From assembly GCA_024280335.1 (NCBI GenBank), contig JAJRQI010000020.1, positions 1 through 59,391 on the forward strand: a stretch of DNA of 59,391 bases, given 5' to 3'. Below are positions 34,298 through 43,045 of the stretch, piece after piece. This stretch comes from Deltaproteobacteria bacterium (GTDB taxonomy: Bacteria; Desulfobacterota; Desulfuromonadia; Desulfuromonadales; Geopsychrobacteraceae). How positions within the stretch are numbered: the first letter of the stretch is position 1; each line of letters begins with the position of its first letter. Below the pieces are notes generated by a model. The model worked only from the letters and a program-made list of their open reading frames with translations. It ran no database searches and was not told the origin of the DNA. A program made the position numbers and the translations under genes.

Positions 34298-35272
34298 TCA
34301 GCCGTTCAGCAGCACTGCCGCTTCCTTGGCGTGATAGGTAATAATCAGATCCGCTCCGGCGCGTTTCATGCCGAGCAGGGTCTCCATCATCACCCGGTCG
34401 CCGTCGATCCAACCCTTCTCAGCGGCGGCCTTGACCATCGAGTATTCGCCGGAGACGTTGTAGGCGACCAGTGGCAGGTCAAAATTATCTTTCAGCTCGC
34501 GGAGGATGTCCAGATAGGCGAGGGCCGGTTTGACCATCAGAAAATCGGCCGCTTCGGCCAGGTCCTGGTTCGCTTCGCGAAGCGCCTCCAAGCGGTTAGC
34601 CGGGTCCATCTGGTAGGAGCGGCGATCACCGAACTGCGGGGTGCTTTCAGCGGCATCACGGAACGGACCGTAGTAGGCGCTGGCATACTTGACCGCATAG
34701 CTCATCACCGGAATATCGCTGAAACCGTTTTCATCGAGGATATCGCGGATCGCCGCCACCCGGCCGTCCATCATATCGGAAGGAGCGACGATATCGGCCC
34801 CGGCCTGGGCGTGAGAGAGCGCCTCTTTGGCCAGCAGCTCCAGGGTGGAATCGTTGACCACATCCTCATTTTCGATGATCCCGCAGTGACCATGATCGGT
34901 GTACTCGCACATGCAGACATCGGTGATGACCGTCAGTTCGGGGACTGCCTCTTTAATGGCGCGGATGGTGTTCTGAATAATCCCGGTAGCAGAAAAAGCA
35001 TCGGAACCGATTGCATCCTTGGATTCCGGGATGCCGAACAGCAGCACCGCCGGGATACCGAGTTCCTGCACCTGTTTAGCCTCGGCGACGATATTCTCGA
35101 TCGACTGCTGGTAGATCCCCGGCATTGAGACAATCTCTTTTTTGATATTTTCGCCGAAAGCGCTGAACATCGGGTAGATCAGGTCTTCGACACGCAGGTG
35201 GGTTTCACGCACCATCCGGCGAATATTGGCGTTGCGGCGCATGCGGCGCGGACGATAGCTGGGAAAATACAT
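34298..35272 (-). CDS. hemB: Delta-aminolevulinic acid dehydratase (porphobilinogen synthase)
   Basis: Condenses two 5-aminolevulinate molecules to porphobilinogen in the cytoplasm. The 324-residue length is typical. The cysteine-rich metal loop [14 protein letters not shown] (about 118-131) indicates a zinc-dependent active site. The two Schiff-base lysines lie in [15 protein letters not shown] (about 191-205) and [12 protein letters not shown] (about 243-254). AGGAG precedes the ATG. It is the last gene of the tetrapyrrole group and is separated from cobA-hemD by a repeat element. Confidence 0.95.
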   Translation of the reverse strand: MYFPSYRPRRMRRNANIRRMVRETHLRVEDLIYPMFSAFGENIKKEIVSMPGIYQQSIENIVAEAKQVQELGIPAVLLFGIPESKDAIGSDAFSATGIIQNTIRAIKEAVPELTVITDVCMCEYTDHGHCGIIENEDVVNDSTLELLAKEALSHAQAGADIVAPSDMMDGRVAAIRDILDENGFSDIPVMSYAVKYASAYYGPFRDAAESTPQFGDRRSYQMDPANRLEALREANQDLAEAADFLMVKPALAYLDILRELKDNFDLPLVAYNVSGEYSMVKAAAEKGWIDGDRVMMETLLGMKRAGADLIITYHAKEAAVLLNG

Positions 35273-35291
35273 ATTCAGTCTCCTGTTGAAG

Positions 35292-35342
35292 GTAGGGGCG
35301 AGGCGCTGCCTCGCCCAAGGCGACCCGGCGGGTCGCCCCTAC
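35292..35342. repeat. GTAGGGGCG...CGCCCCTAC palindrome, copy B
   Basis: A 51-base element in the 88-base gap between cobA-hemD and hemB, related to copy A at 21575. Its two halves are themselves hairpins (GGCGAGGC-GCT-GCCTCGCC and GGCGACCC-GGC-GGGTCGCC) joined by CAA. It lies within the transcript and may act as a processing or pausing hairpin. Confidence 0.8.
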
Positions 35343-35360
35343 GGACAAGGCACATCTTAC

Positions 35361-36875
35361 CTATTTATAATACTCAACCATCGCCGTGACCAGATCGTCG
35401 AGGGTCGAGTGCTGCGGCTCCAAAGCCACCTGGTATTTCTGCTTGCGGATCGCTTTCGAAGTCGAAGGGCCGATGGAGAGAAATTCCGCCTGTCCTTGCA
35501 GCTGTTTCAGCTCATCGCCGAACATTGCCAGCAGATTATCGAAGGTCGAGGGAGAGCTGAAGCAGATCCCGTCCAGCTCTTCGGCACTCAGCAGGTGACG
35601 GATCATCTCTTCCTTGCCGGTCGGCCGGATGGTGCGATATGCGACCGGGGCCAGCACTTCGGCACCCGCTTCCTTCAACTTATCAATAATCAGGGTGCGA
35701 GCGATTTCGGCGCGCGGATAGAGTATCCGCTTCCCGGCCACCCCCTGTGCCAGCAACTCTGCCACCAGCCCTTCGGCGTGGTAGTTTTTCGGCACCAGGT
35801 CGGGTCGCAGGCCGCGTTGTTCCAGCGCCTGGGCGGTTTTCGGCCCGACAGCGACCAGCTGTACGCCGGCCAGACTGCGCAGGTCGAGCTGCTGTTCGGT
35901 CAACCGCTCAAAAAAGGCCGCAACCCCGTTGGCCGAGGTCAGAATCAGACTGTCGATGGTGCTCAGCTGAAGGATCGCAGCATCGAGTGGCTGTAAATCT
36001 TCCGGCGGCACGATCTCGATGGTCGGGATACAGATGGTTTCAGCACCCTGCTGCTGCAGCAGAGCGACAAATGCAACCGCCTGCTCACGCGGTCGGGTCA
36101 CCAGAAAACGCTTGCCGAACAGCGGCAGGTTATCGTACCAGCGCAACTCTTCACGGTATTTGACCACCTCACCGATAATAATGATCGCCGGCGGTTCCAG
36201 CCCTTCGCGAACGACATCAGCAGCGATACGGTCCAGAGAACCGACCAGGGTCCGCTGGCGCGGCAAGGTGGCCCACTGGATAACCGCCACCGGCGTATCG
36301 GCGGCACGACCATGGCGAATCAACTGTTCACTGATCTGCCCCAGGTTGGTCATCCCCATGTAAAAGATCAGGGTCCCGAGCCCGGTCGCCAATTTTTCCC
36401 AATCAAGGCTGGAGAGCTTACGATCCGGACGTTCGTGGCCGGTAAGCAGCGCCAGACTGGTGGTGACATCACGGTGCGTCAGGGGGATTCCGGCGTAGGC
36501 GGCCGCAGCAAACCCGGCGGTGACCCCGGGAACCACTTCACAGGGGATACCGCGCTCTTTCAGGTAGGCAGCTTCTTCACCGCCGCGGCCGAAGATGTAG
36601 GGATCGCCCCCCTTCAGACGCACGACCTGCAGCCCCGCCGCAGCCCTGTCAGCCAGCAGAGCGTTGGTCTCTTCCTGCGGCAGGTGGTGGTTGCCGCGCA
36701 CCTTGCCGACGTAGATTTTTTCGGCAGCGGCACGGGCATGGCCGAGCAGCACCGGGTTGGCCAGGTAGTCGTAGATCACCACATCGGCCTGCGCCAGATA
36801 CTGCTGTCCCTTAAGGGTCAAAAGGCCGGGATCACCCGGCCCCGCTCCGATCAAATAGACTTTACCAGCGGCCAA
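35361..36875 (-). CDS. Uroporphyrinogen-III C-methyltransferase / uroporphyrinogen-III synthase fusion
   Basis: Two enzymes in one 504-residue chain. Residues 1-245 are a SAM-dependent CobA/SUMT domain (VYLIGAGPGDPGLLTLKG, VVRLKGGDPYIFGRGGEE, VPGVTAGFAAAAYAGIPLTHR) making precorrin-2. Residues about 255-504 are HemD (RFLVTRPREQA, ILTSANGVAAFFERL, FSSPSTFDNL), which closes hydroxymethylbilane to uroporphyrinogen III. The fusion is known in Geobacter-like and Gram-positive bacteria. The start appears to be TTG at 36875, five bases after the hemC stop, as no ATG fits. Branch point between haem and sirohaem/cobalamin. Confidence 0.93.
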   Translation of the reverse strand: MAAGKVYLIGAGPGDPGLLTLKGQQYLAQADVVIYDYLANPVLLGHARAAAEKIYVGKVRGNHHLPQEETNALLADRAAAGLQVVRLKGGDPYIFGRGGEEAAYLKERGIPCEVVPGVTAGFAAAAYAGIPLTHRDVTTSLALLTGHERPDRKLSSLDWEKLATGLGTLIFYMGMTNLGQISEQLIRHGRAADTPVAVIQWATLPRQRTLVGSLDRIAADVVREGLEPPAIIIIGEVVKYREELRWYDNLPLFGKRFLVTRPREQAVAFVALLQQQGAETICIPTIEIVPPEDLQPLDAAILQLSTIDSLILTSANGVAAFFERLTEQQLDLRSLAGVQLVAVGPKTAQALEQRGLRPDLVPKNYHAEGLVAELLAQGVAGKRILYPRAEIARTLIIDKLKEAGAEVLAPVAYRTIRPTGKEEMIRHLLSAEELDGICFSSPSTFDNLLAMFGDELKQLQGQAEFLSIGPSTSKAIRKQKYQVALEPQHSTLDDLVTAMVEYYK

Positions 36876-36880
36876 AGGTT

Positions 36881-37834
36881 TTAGTCCCTTTCGCCGAAAG
36901 TTTCGCTGCCGTAAACCTCGTTGAGGATCGGCCCGGCACCGTCGTCAAGCAGCTGTTTGGCCAAAGCGACACCGGTCTCTTTGGCTTGATCGACGTGACA
37001 AGTGACGGTTCTTTTCAGGACCCGCCGTCCTTCCACATCAGATACCAGCCCGGTCAGCTCCAACTGCTCGCCAGTAACCGTGCCGAACGCGGCAATCGGG
37101 ACCTGGCACCCCCCTTCGAGGGTCGCCAGCACGGCACGCTCGGCAATCACTGCACAGGCGGTGGCCGGATGATTAAAAAAGTCGATCAGCTCGTTGGTGA
37201 CAGTGTCATCAATCCGGCTTTCCAGTCCCAGCGCCCCCTGGCCGATTGCCGGCAGGCAGGTTTTCGGCTCGAAATATTCGCCGATCTGCTCGCTGAACCC
37301 GAGCCGGTGCATCCCGGCGGCGGCCAGGATCACCGCATCCAGATCATCCTCGACCAGTTTACCGATCCGGGTCTGCACGTTGCCGCGGATATCGACCATC
37401 TCCAGATCAGGGCGCAGGTTCAGCAGCTGCGCCTTGCGCCGCAACGAACTGGTGCCGATCCGCCCGCCCTGACGAATATCCATAAAGCTCTTGACGCCCT
37501 CTTTGAGAACTGCAATATCGCGCGGATCTTCCCGCTCGGTGATACAACGCAGCCCGGTCCCTTCGGGGAAGAAGGTCGGGACATCCTTCATCGAGTGGAC
37601 CGCGATATCGATTTCGTTGCGCAGCATCGCCTCCTGGATTTCCTTGACGAACAACCCCTTGCCGCCGACCATCGCCAGCGGCACATCGAGAATTTTGTCC
37701 CCCTGGGTTTTGATCTTGGTCAGGGTGACTTCCAGACCGGGATATTTCTTTTCCAGCTCCGACTTGACCCAGTTGGCCTGCCAGAGAGCGAGAGCGCTGG
37801 CACGGGTGCCGATGCGTAAAGTACGGGTGGCCAT
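36881..37834 (-). CDS. hemC: Porphobilinogen deaminase (hydroxymethylbilane synthase)
   Basis: Polymerises four porphobilinogens into hydroxymethylbilane. The 317-residue protein shows IGTRASALALWQANWV at the N-terminus, VHSMKDVPTFFPEG, and Cys243 in EGGCQVPIAAFG, the expected attachment site for the dipyrromethane cofactor. AAAGGAG lies before ATG 37834; a longer frame upstream enters a repeat and is rejected. The gene is between hemA and cobA-hemD in one orientation. Confidence 0.95.
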   Translation of the reverse strand: MATRTLRIGTRASALALWQANWVKSELEKKYPGLEVTLTKIKTQGDKILDVPLAMVGGKGLFVKEIQEAMLRNEIDIAVHSMKDVPTFFPEGTGLRCITEREDPRDIAVLKEGVKSFMDIRQGGRIGTSSLRRKAQLLNLRPDLEMVDIRGNVQTRIGKLVEDDLDAVILAAAGMHRLGFSEQIGEYFEPKTCLPAIGQGALGLESRIDDTVTNELIDFFNHPATACAVIAERAVLATLEGGCQVPIAAFGTVTGEQLELTGLVSDVEGRRVLKRTVTCHVDQAKETGVALAKQLLDDGAGPILNEVYGSETFGERD

Positions 37835-37915
37835 ATTATTTACTCCTTTATTTGATGGACTCACAAATTCTCCTGAAATGGCTAAGCAAAAATTTCGCAC
37901 CACAAGGCGTAGTGA

Positions 37916-37963
37916 TTTTTCAGGGGCGAAGGCCTACATATTGTAGGTCGAGGTCCTGAAAAA
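37916..37963. repeat. Nested palindrome between hemA and hemC
   Basis: TTTTTCAGG (37916-37924) pairs with CCTGAAAAA (37955-37963), and inside these GGCCTACA pairs with TGTAGGTC with one wobble. The surrounding gap (37835-38004, 170 bases) also contains GCGTAGTG, GCGCTGCAACGC and other GC-rich pieces. It looks like a dispersed intergenic repeat and would form a hairpin in the hemA-hemC transcript. Confidence 0.6.
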
Positions 37964-38004
37964 GCGCTGCAACGCAGTCGGGCGGACTTTTTGCGACGCC
38001 ATCT

Positions 38005-39309
38005 TTATTTGTCGTCCGACTCGGCCGCAGCCTTTGTGTCGGAGTTTTCCGGCAGGTCGAACAGGGTCCGAACCGCATCAATGTATAGATCACCATCGCT
38101 GCCATTCTGGGATTTTTTCAGGATAGTGGTCGGTTGGTGCAGAATTTTGTTGACGATGGCACTGGCCATTGATTCAATCGCCTTGCGTTCTTTGTCATTC
38201 AAACCGTTCAGGTTGGCAAAGGTCTTCTGCAATTCAGCCTGACGAATCCCGTCCATCTGCCGCCGCAAGGCAACGATGGTCGGCTTGACCTCCAGGGTCG
38301 AGAGCCAACGCTGAAATTGGATGATCTCTTCCTCGATAATCTTTTCTGCCTTGGCGGCTTCTTTCTCCCGCCCCTTCATGTTGGCCTGGACCACACCCTG
38401 CAGATCATCGACATCGTAGAGATATACGCCGTCGATCTTGTTGACCAGCGGATCGATATCACGCGGCACGGCAATATCGATCAAGAACATCGGCTTGTGG
38501 CGGCGATCCTTGATCACCTCTTTCATCTTCTTGGCCGAGAGCACGTAATCAGGCGCGCCGGTGGAGGAAAGAACGATATCGACCCGGTGCAACTGCTCAC
38601 GAAAATTTTCAAAAGAGACCGCCGTACCAGCGAACTCCTCGGCCAGTTTTTCCGCCCGGGAAAAGGTCCGATTGGTGACCAGCACCTTGGAGATACCGTT
38701 GTTGACAAAATGTCGGGCGGCCAGTTCACACATTTCGCCGGCACCGACCAACATGACGGTCTTATCTTCCAGGGTATCGAATATCTTCCGCGCCAATTCA
38801 ACTGCGGCGAATGAAACCGAGACAGCGCTGCTGGCAATTTCGGTTTCGGTACGCACCCGTTTGGCAACGGAAAAGGCCTTGTGTAAAAAACGATTGAGGA
38901 TCAGCCCGGAACTTTTGTGTTCGCTGGCATAACCGTAGGCGGTCTTGATCTGGCCGAGGATCTGCGGTTCGCCGATGATCATCGAATCCAGACTGGCAGA
39001 AACCCGCATGACGTGGCGAATCGCTTCCTGCCCTTCGTAGCGATAGAGGTGTTCATCCAGTTCGCTTAACTGCAGCTGGTGGAAGTCGGCGAGAAACTGT
39101 TTCAACTCAACCACTGCGGCATCGACATTGCGGCTGACCGCATACAGTTCGACCCGGTTACAGGTCGAGACGATGACCGCTTCGGAAATCGCCGGCAGCT
39201 CCAGCATCTGCTGCAGCGGCTCGGCCATCGCGGTCGGTGCAAATGCGACCTTCTCGCGAATTTCAACCGGAGCTGTTTTGTGGCTTAATCCAACAATAAT
39301 AATATTCAT
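38005..39309 (-). CDS. hemA: Glutamyl-tRNA reductase
   Basis: Reduces glutamyl-tRNA to glutamate-1-semialdehyde with NADPH, the first committed step of the C5 haem route. Cys50 in [12 protein letters not shown] is the catalytic nucleophile. The NADPH domain has [17 protein letters not shown] and [12 protein letters not shown], and the helical dimerisation region follows (residues about 315-410). The length, 434, is normal. The last 20 residues are acidic and variable ([14 protein letters not shown]). It follows ccsA by 22 bases, linking haem supply to cytochrome c assembly. No hemL is present in the window. Confidence 0.95.
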   Translation of the reverse strand: MNIIIVGLSHKTAPVEIREKVAFAPTAMAEPLQQMLELPAISEAVIVSTCNRVELYAVSRNVDAAVVELKQFLADFHQLQLSELDEHLYRYEGQEAIRHVMRVSASLDSMIIGEPQILGQIKTAYGYASEHKSSGLILNRFLHKAFSVAKRVRTETEIASSAVSVSFAAVELARKIFDTLEDKTVMLVGAGEMCELAARHFVNNGISKVLVTNRTFSRAEKLAEEFAGTAVSFENFREQLHRVDIVLSSTGAPDYVLSAKKMKEVIKDRRHKPMFLIDIAVPRDIDPLVNKIDGVYLYDVDDLQGVVQANMKGREKEAAKAEKIIEEEIIQFQRWLSTLEVKPTIVALRRQMDGIRQAELQKTFANLNGLNDKERKAIESMASAIVNKILHQPTTILKKSQNGSDGDLYIDAVRTLFDLPENSDTKAAAESDDK

Positions 39310-39331
39310 ACGTCAGCTCGTCAGGCTCCTG

Positions 39332-40168
39332 TCAGAGTTCCGTAAAAACTTCGAAGGTGTGTTGGCCATTGACCAGCAGATTGACCCCAAGAAAGGAAAA
39401 CAGCAGCAAGAGAAAACCTATAATGGCAAAAATTGCCGCTTTTCGACCGCGCCAACCGATTGTCATCCGGCCATGCAGAAGCCCTGCGTAGAGAAACCAG
39501 GTAATCAGCGCCCAGGTTTCCTTCGGATCCCAACTCCAGTAGGTTCCCCACACGGTATTAGCCCAAACGGCTCCACTGATAATACCCAGTGTCATCAGCG
39601 GAAAACCGAAACTCAGGCAGGTATAGTTGACCTTGTCGAGAGTATCGAGGGACGGCAGCATCCGATAGATCCCAGTGAAACGTTTGCTTTTCAGCATCCG
39701 ATCCTGAATCAGATACATAACCCCGGCACCGAACGAAAGGGCGAAGGCCGCGTTACCAAGAAAAGCAAAGGTGATATGGACCGGGAACAACCAGGTGCGC
39801 AACATCGGATCGAGCGGCACAACAACATCAGGACTGAGCGCGCTGCCGATCATCAACAGCAACGCCAGCGGGCTGGCGAAGGCTCCCATCACCGAAAGAC
39901 GAAAGCGTAGATCGAGCAGCAGAAACAACAGGACCAGGCACCAGGCAAAGAAAGACAGCGATTCATGCAGGCTGGTCACCGGTGCCCCACCGACCGAAGC
40001 GTGGCGCACGGCAAAACTGCCGGCATGCAGCAGCACCCCGGCAACCAGCACCCAGCGGCCGATCCGCCCGGGCTGCGGACGACGACCGACCATGGCGACC
40101 AGATAGAGGACCGTTGCCAGCAGATAAACCAGCATCGTCAGATTAAACAACAGTGTCATCGCACCCAT
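39332..40168 (-). CDS. ccsA: CcsA/ResC-like cytochrome c assembly protein
   Basis: An integral membrane haem handler of system II, partner of ResB. The 278-residue protein has about eight helices and the tryptophan-rich haem motif WGTYWSWDPKETWALITW (about 210-227), with flanking conserved histidines (VHITFAFLG and LLHGRMTIG). Its location inside the haem synthesis group is common in Geobacter-like genomes. It overlaps the preceding Met8-like gene by 13 bases, so the two are translationally linked. The ResB gene is separate, 33 kb away. Confidence 0.9.
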   Translation of the reverse strand: MGAMTLLFNLTMLVYLLATVLYLVAMVGRRPQPGRIGRWVLVAGVLLHAGSFAVRHASVGGAPVTSLHESLSFFAWCLVLLFLLLDLRFRLSVMGAFASPLALLLMIGSALSPDVVVPLDPMLRTWLFPVHITFAFLGNAAFALSFGAGVMYLIQDRMLKSKRFTGIYRMLPSLDTLDKVNYTCLSFGFPLMTLGIISGAVWANTVWGTYWSWDPKETWALITWFLYAGLLHGRMTIGWRGRKAAIFAIIGFLLLLFSFLGVNLLVNGQHTFEVFTEL

Positions 40169-40851
40169 GGCATACCTTCCGGCAGTTGGATCAGCAACTG
40201 AGCCAGCGAAAATTCTTTTCCAAAAGTTTCCTGCAGCAAGCGATCAACAGCCTCAGCAGTCTCCTGCTCCAGCGCCGGGATCAGTTGCTCCTCCCAAAAA
40301 TTGCGCAAAACCTGTTGATTATATTTTTTCAGCGGCTCCTCCGTCAACCCCTTTCGCCGCACGGCCGCTATGATCTCGACTCCCAGCCCCCAACTGTCCG
40401 GAAGCTGTTCAGCCAAGTGATCCCGCAGTTGGGCAGCCAGAGCCGGGCTCCCGCCGCCGGTCGAGACCGCGATCGCCAAGGGGCCGCGCCTGAGCAGGGC
40501 CGGCAAGGCAAAATCCGCTTGTGACGGTTGTTCGCTGCAAGAGCATAAGATTCCGTGCCGGCGAGCCTCCTCGATAACAGTCCGATTGACTTCCGGTCGG
40601 TCAGTGCAGGCAAAAACCAGTGCGGCTCCGGCCAAATCACCGGTTTCAAATCCCCGCGGAATCGTTTCGACACCCGCAGCAGGGCTGGATTGTCCAGCCA
40701 GACAGGGATCGATCAGCTTAACCTGCGCCCCACAGCGCAACAAACCAGCCAATTTCCGCCGGCCGACCGCTCCCGCGCCGACCAATACTACCAGCCGTGA
40801 TTTCAGGTTCAGAAAAACAGGATAATCGAAAGGAACAGTGCCGGCAGACAT
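40156..40851 (-). CDS. Precorrin-2 dehydrogenase / sirohydrochlorin ferrochelatase-like (Met8/CysG N-terminal)
   Basis: The N-terminal NAD domain (VVLVGAGAVGRRKLAGLL) and the following ACTDRPEVNRTVIEEARR and LPALLRRGPLAIAVSTGGGSPALAAQLR are those of Met8 and the CysG N-terminal half. It oxidises precorrin-2 to sirohydrochlorin and may insert iron. ATG 40851 (231 residues) is chosen, because the longer GTG frame runs back into the SIS gene. It is 14 bases after the SIS stop. Together with cobA-hemD it completes a sirohaem route. Confidence 0.88.
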   Translation of the reverse strand: MSAGTVPFDYPVFLNLKSRLVVLVGAGAVGRRKLAGLLRCGAQVKLIDPCLAGQSSPAAGVETIPRGFETGDLAGAALVFACTDRPEVNRTVIEEARRHGILCSCSEQPSQADFALPALLRRGPLAIAVSTGGGSPALAAQLRDHLAEQLPDSWGLGVEIIAAVRRKGLTEEPLKKYNQQVLRNFWEEQLIPALEQETAEAVDRLLQETFGKEFSLAQLLIQLPEGMPWVR

Positions 40852-40864
40852 CAGCGTAGCGACC

Positions 40865-41443
40865 TTAGACACCGAACAGTTCGGCTTCGACCAGTTCACA
40901 CAGCAGATGACCGACGAACAAGATCAATTCGTGGCTGCGGGTCAGGCTTTCCGTACCCAGGTCGAGACAGAGATCAACTCCCTCACGACAGAGTGGATCG
41001 GCTTCGCCACGGGACGAGATCAGAGCGACCGGCTGGCCGTTGTCCAGCGCCTCATCGCGAACCGCGCGCAAAGCCGCAACATCAGAACCATCACTGAACA
41101 ACAGCAACAGGTGCTGGGCACTGTTCTGGGTTCGATAATGACGGGCCAGCAGTTGCTCTGACTGATCGGCCTGGCCCATCGCCGCGGCCAGCACCGGATC
41201 GGATCCCAGGGCAACGGCAGGCAATACCGGCCGATCAAAACCGAGCTTAAAACTGAAATGACTGGCCAGCAACTGCGCCAACGGCTGCAGTGACCCGCAG
41301 CCTGCCACCAGCAACTGTCCACCGGAAGCGAAAGTGCTGCTCAGTTTTTGTGCCAGTCGGGACAACTCCCCGGCCTGTTGCCGGTTAAACTGTTCGAACA
41401 ACTGAACAGCCTGACTACTGGCTTCAGCGATCTGCTGATTCAT
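40865..41443 (-). CDS. SIS-domain protein (GmhA/DiaA-like)
   Basis: The 192-residue sequence is one SIS (sugar isomerase) domain. QLLVAGCGSLQPLAQLLASHF and LLLFSDGSDVAALRAVRDEALDNGQPVALIS match the family of phosphoheptose isomerase GmhA and the DnaA-binding protein DiaA. GmhA would make D-glycero-D-manno-heptose 7-phosphate for LPS, DiaA would assist replication initiation; zinc-binding and catalytic residues of GmhA are not clearly retained here (the GmhA GNGGSA-type motif reads GCGSLQ). It is the first gene of the haem group. Confidence 0.7.
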   Translation of the reverse strand: MNQQIAEASSQAVQLFEQFNRQQAGELSRLAQKLSSTFASGGQLLVAGCGSLQPLAQLLASHFSFKLGFDRPVLPAVALGSDPVLAAAMGQADQSEQLLARHYRTQNSAQHLLLLFSDGSDVAALRAVRDEALDNGQPVALISSRGEADPLCREGVDLCLDLGTESLTRSHELILFVGHLLCELVEAELFGV

Positions 41444-41560
41444 GCATGATCCTTTCGTGCAGCTGCACCATTTTTTGTACCGGTGAAAACGGTTAATAAC
41501 GGTATAATATGAAGCCCGACTAAGACTGTCAAGCGGTTGACAACGGCACCGCTTTGCCGC

Positions 41561-41588
41561 TTGATTTTTTCGGCAACTGCTATATATT
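41561..41588 (+). promoter_or_regulatory. Probable trxA promoter
   Basis: TTGATT and TATATT are spaced 16 bases apart, with a further TTGACA at 41537-41542 and a GCGGTTG...CAACGGC-type element nearby. It would start transcription about 55 bases before the trxA ATG. Confidence 0.45.
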
Positions 41589-41651
41589 AAGGTTCAACTA
41601 TGTTTTAATTTCGTCCCTATATGATAATTCATAAATAAAAAGGAGTAACTG

Positions 41652-41981
41652 ATGGCTGGTGACAACATTGTGGAATTTACCGACGACAACTTTGATGCAG
41701 AGGTTCTGCAGTCCTCCGTCCCGGCTCTGGTCGATTTCTGGGCCACTTGGTGCGCACCCTGCAAAGCGATTGCTCCGGTTCTCGAACAGCTGGCGGGGGA
41801 ATACGCCGGCAAGGTCAAGATCGGCAAGGTCAATGTCGATGAAAATCCAGCCACTCCGGGTCAATACGGTGTTCGCGGCATTCCGACCCTGATCCTCTTC
41901 AAAGACGGTCAGATCGTTGATCAACTGGTCGGCGCAGTCCCGAAAAACCAGCTGGAAAGTCTGCTGCAGAAAGCCCTGTAA
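41652..41981 (+). CDS. trxA: Thioredoxin
   Basis: The 109-residue protein is a classic thioredoxin with the redox site [14 protein letters not shown] (Cys34, Cys37), the cis-proline in [12 protein letters not shown] and the usual C-terminal helix. It reduces protein disulfides in the cytoplasm. AAAAAGGAG lies before the ATG. It stands alone, with a promoter upstream and an intrinsic terminator downstream. Confidence 0.96.
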   Translation: MAGDNIVEFTDDNFDAEVLQSSVPALVDFWATWCAPCKAIAPVLEQLAGEYAGKVKIGKVNVDENPATPGQYGVRGIPTLILFKDGQIVDQLVGAVPKNQLESLLQKAL

Positions 41982-42004
41982 CAACAAAGCATATCAACTG
42001 CAAT

Positions 42005-42038
42005 AAAAAACAGGCTGCCGCACGGGAGCCTGTTTTTT
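42005..42038. terminator. Intrinsic terminator after trxA
   Basis: AAAAAACAGGCT and AGCCTGTTTTTT pair around a GCCGCACGGG loop. The A-run and T-run allow termination of both trxA and the convergent gene ending at 42045. Confidence 0.92.
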
Positions 42039-42044
42039 ATTGCT

Positions 42045-42575
42045 CTACTCTTCGGCAACCCGCTCCAAGGTTGCCTTGATCTGCTGCTCTTCCCGGCCGG
42101 AAAGTGCTGCCGCGGACAACTCCTGCAACAGCTGCTGCTTCCCCTCCCGCAGCTGCTGAATCAACAGCTCAGACTTTTGGATCGTCTCGCGCGAACGGTA
42201 ATTCCAGCGCCTCAGTGCCCGCCGTCGATCCGCATTGGCGGTTTCATAGTTCTCGGCCAGCTGCTCAGCGCGCTGCTGCAACTGCTTGCTGCGTTGCTCT
42301 TTCCGCTGCAGGTCGTGTTCAACCTCGCGAACGCTGCGATCGAAGCTGAGGTCACTGCCGCCCGACTCTGCAGCCGGCGGCACATAATTGAGGTTGTCGA
42401 CAGTCTCATCCGACGCATGCGTCTGCGCCCGATCAAGACACTCTTCCGGCAAATTCATCAGACTATCGGAAAAAGACCAGCGCCCCTGATTGTCCCGGCA
42501 GGAATAACTTTCCGCCCGAACCATCGGTGCCAGCAACAAGACCAAAAGCATAGTCAGCAACTGAAAAGTACGCAT
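42045..42575 (-). CDS. Secreted DUF4124-like protein with coiled coil
   Basis: A signal peptide (about 1-21, VRAES) is followed by a short DUF4124-like segment, YSCRDNQGRWSFSDSL with a second Cys in PEECLD, probably disulfide-linked. The rest, about 85-176, is highly charged and predicted coiled coil (QRKEQRSKQLQQRAEQLAE). Probably periplasmic or attached to another protein. Function is unknown. It lies 17 bases after dtd in the same direction. Confidence 0.7.
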   Translation of the reverse strand: MRTFQLLTMLLVLLLAPMVRAESYSCRDNQGRWSFSDSLMNLPEECLDRAQTHASDETVDNLNYVPPAAESGGSDLSFDRSVREVEHDLQRKEQRSKQLQQRAEQLAENYETANADRRRALRRWNYRSRETIQKSELLIQQLREGKQQLLQELSAAALSGREEQQIKATLERVAEE

Positions 42576-42592
42576 ATCAGCCCCTTTCCCGG

Positions 42593-43042
42593 TTAAAACT
42601 GATGGTGACTATCAAGCAGGATGGTCACCGGACCATCATTGACCAGATCTACCGCCATCTCGGCCTGGAAGCGACCGGTCTGCACTGACACCCCCAGTTG
42701 CCGCAAACGGCTGACAAAGTAATCACAAAGCGGCTCGGCTAATTCGGGACGGGCGGCTCGCGAAAACCCCGGACGGCGCCCCTTGCGGCAGTCCGCCAGC
42801 AGGGTGAACTGGGACACCACCAGCAGCTCACCGGCGATATCCTCGACTGAAAGATTCATCTTGCCGGCGGCATCTTCAAAAATCCGCAGCCGGACAATTT
42901 TCTCGGCCAGATAATCGGCCTCACCCTCATTATCACCCGAATCGACCCCTAAAAGCACTAGCAGGCCGACACCGATCCGGGAAATCTGCTCACCATCCAC
43001 CCGGACTCCGGCCTGACTGACCCGCTGTACAACTGTCCGCAT
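42593..43042 (-). CDS. dtd: D-aminoacyl-tRNA deacylase
   Basis: Hydrolyses D-aminoacyl-tRNAs and glycine mischarged on tRNA-Ala, protecting translation. The 149-residue length and sequence are typical: [13 protein letters not shown] at the start, the catalytic SQFTL motif (about 95-99) and the NDGPVT motif near the C-terminus. It starts three bases after nfo and should be cotranscribed with it. Confidence 0.95.
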   Translation of the reverse strand: MRTVVQRVSQAGVRVDGEQISRIGVGLLVLLGVDSGDNEGEADYLAEKIVRLRIFEDAAGKMNLSVEDIAGELLVVSQFTLLADCRKGRRPGFSRAARPELAEPLCDYFVSRLRQLGVSVQTGRFQAEMAVDLVNDGPVTILLDSHHQF

Positions 43043-43045
43043 CGT

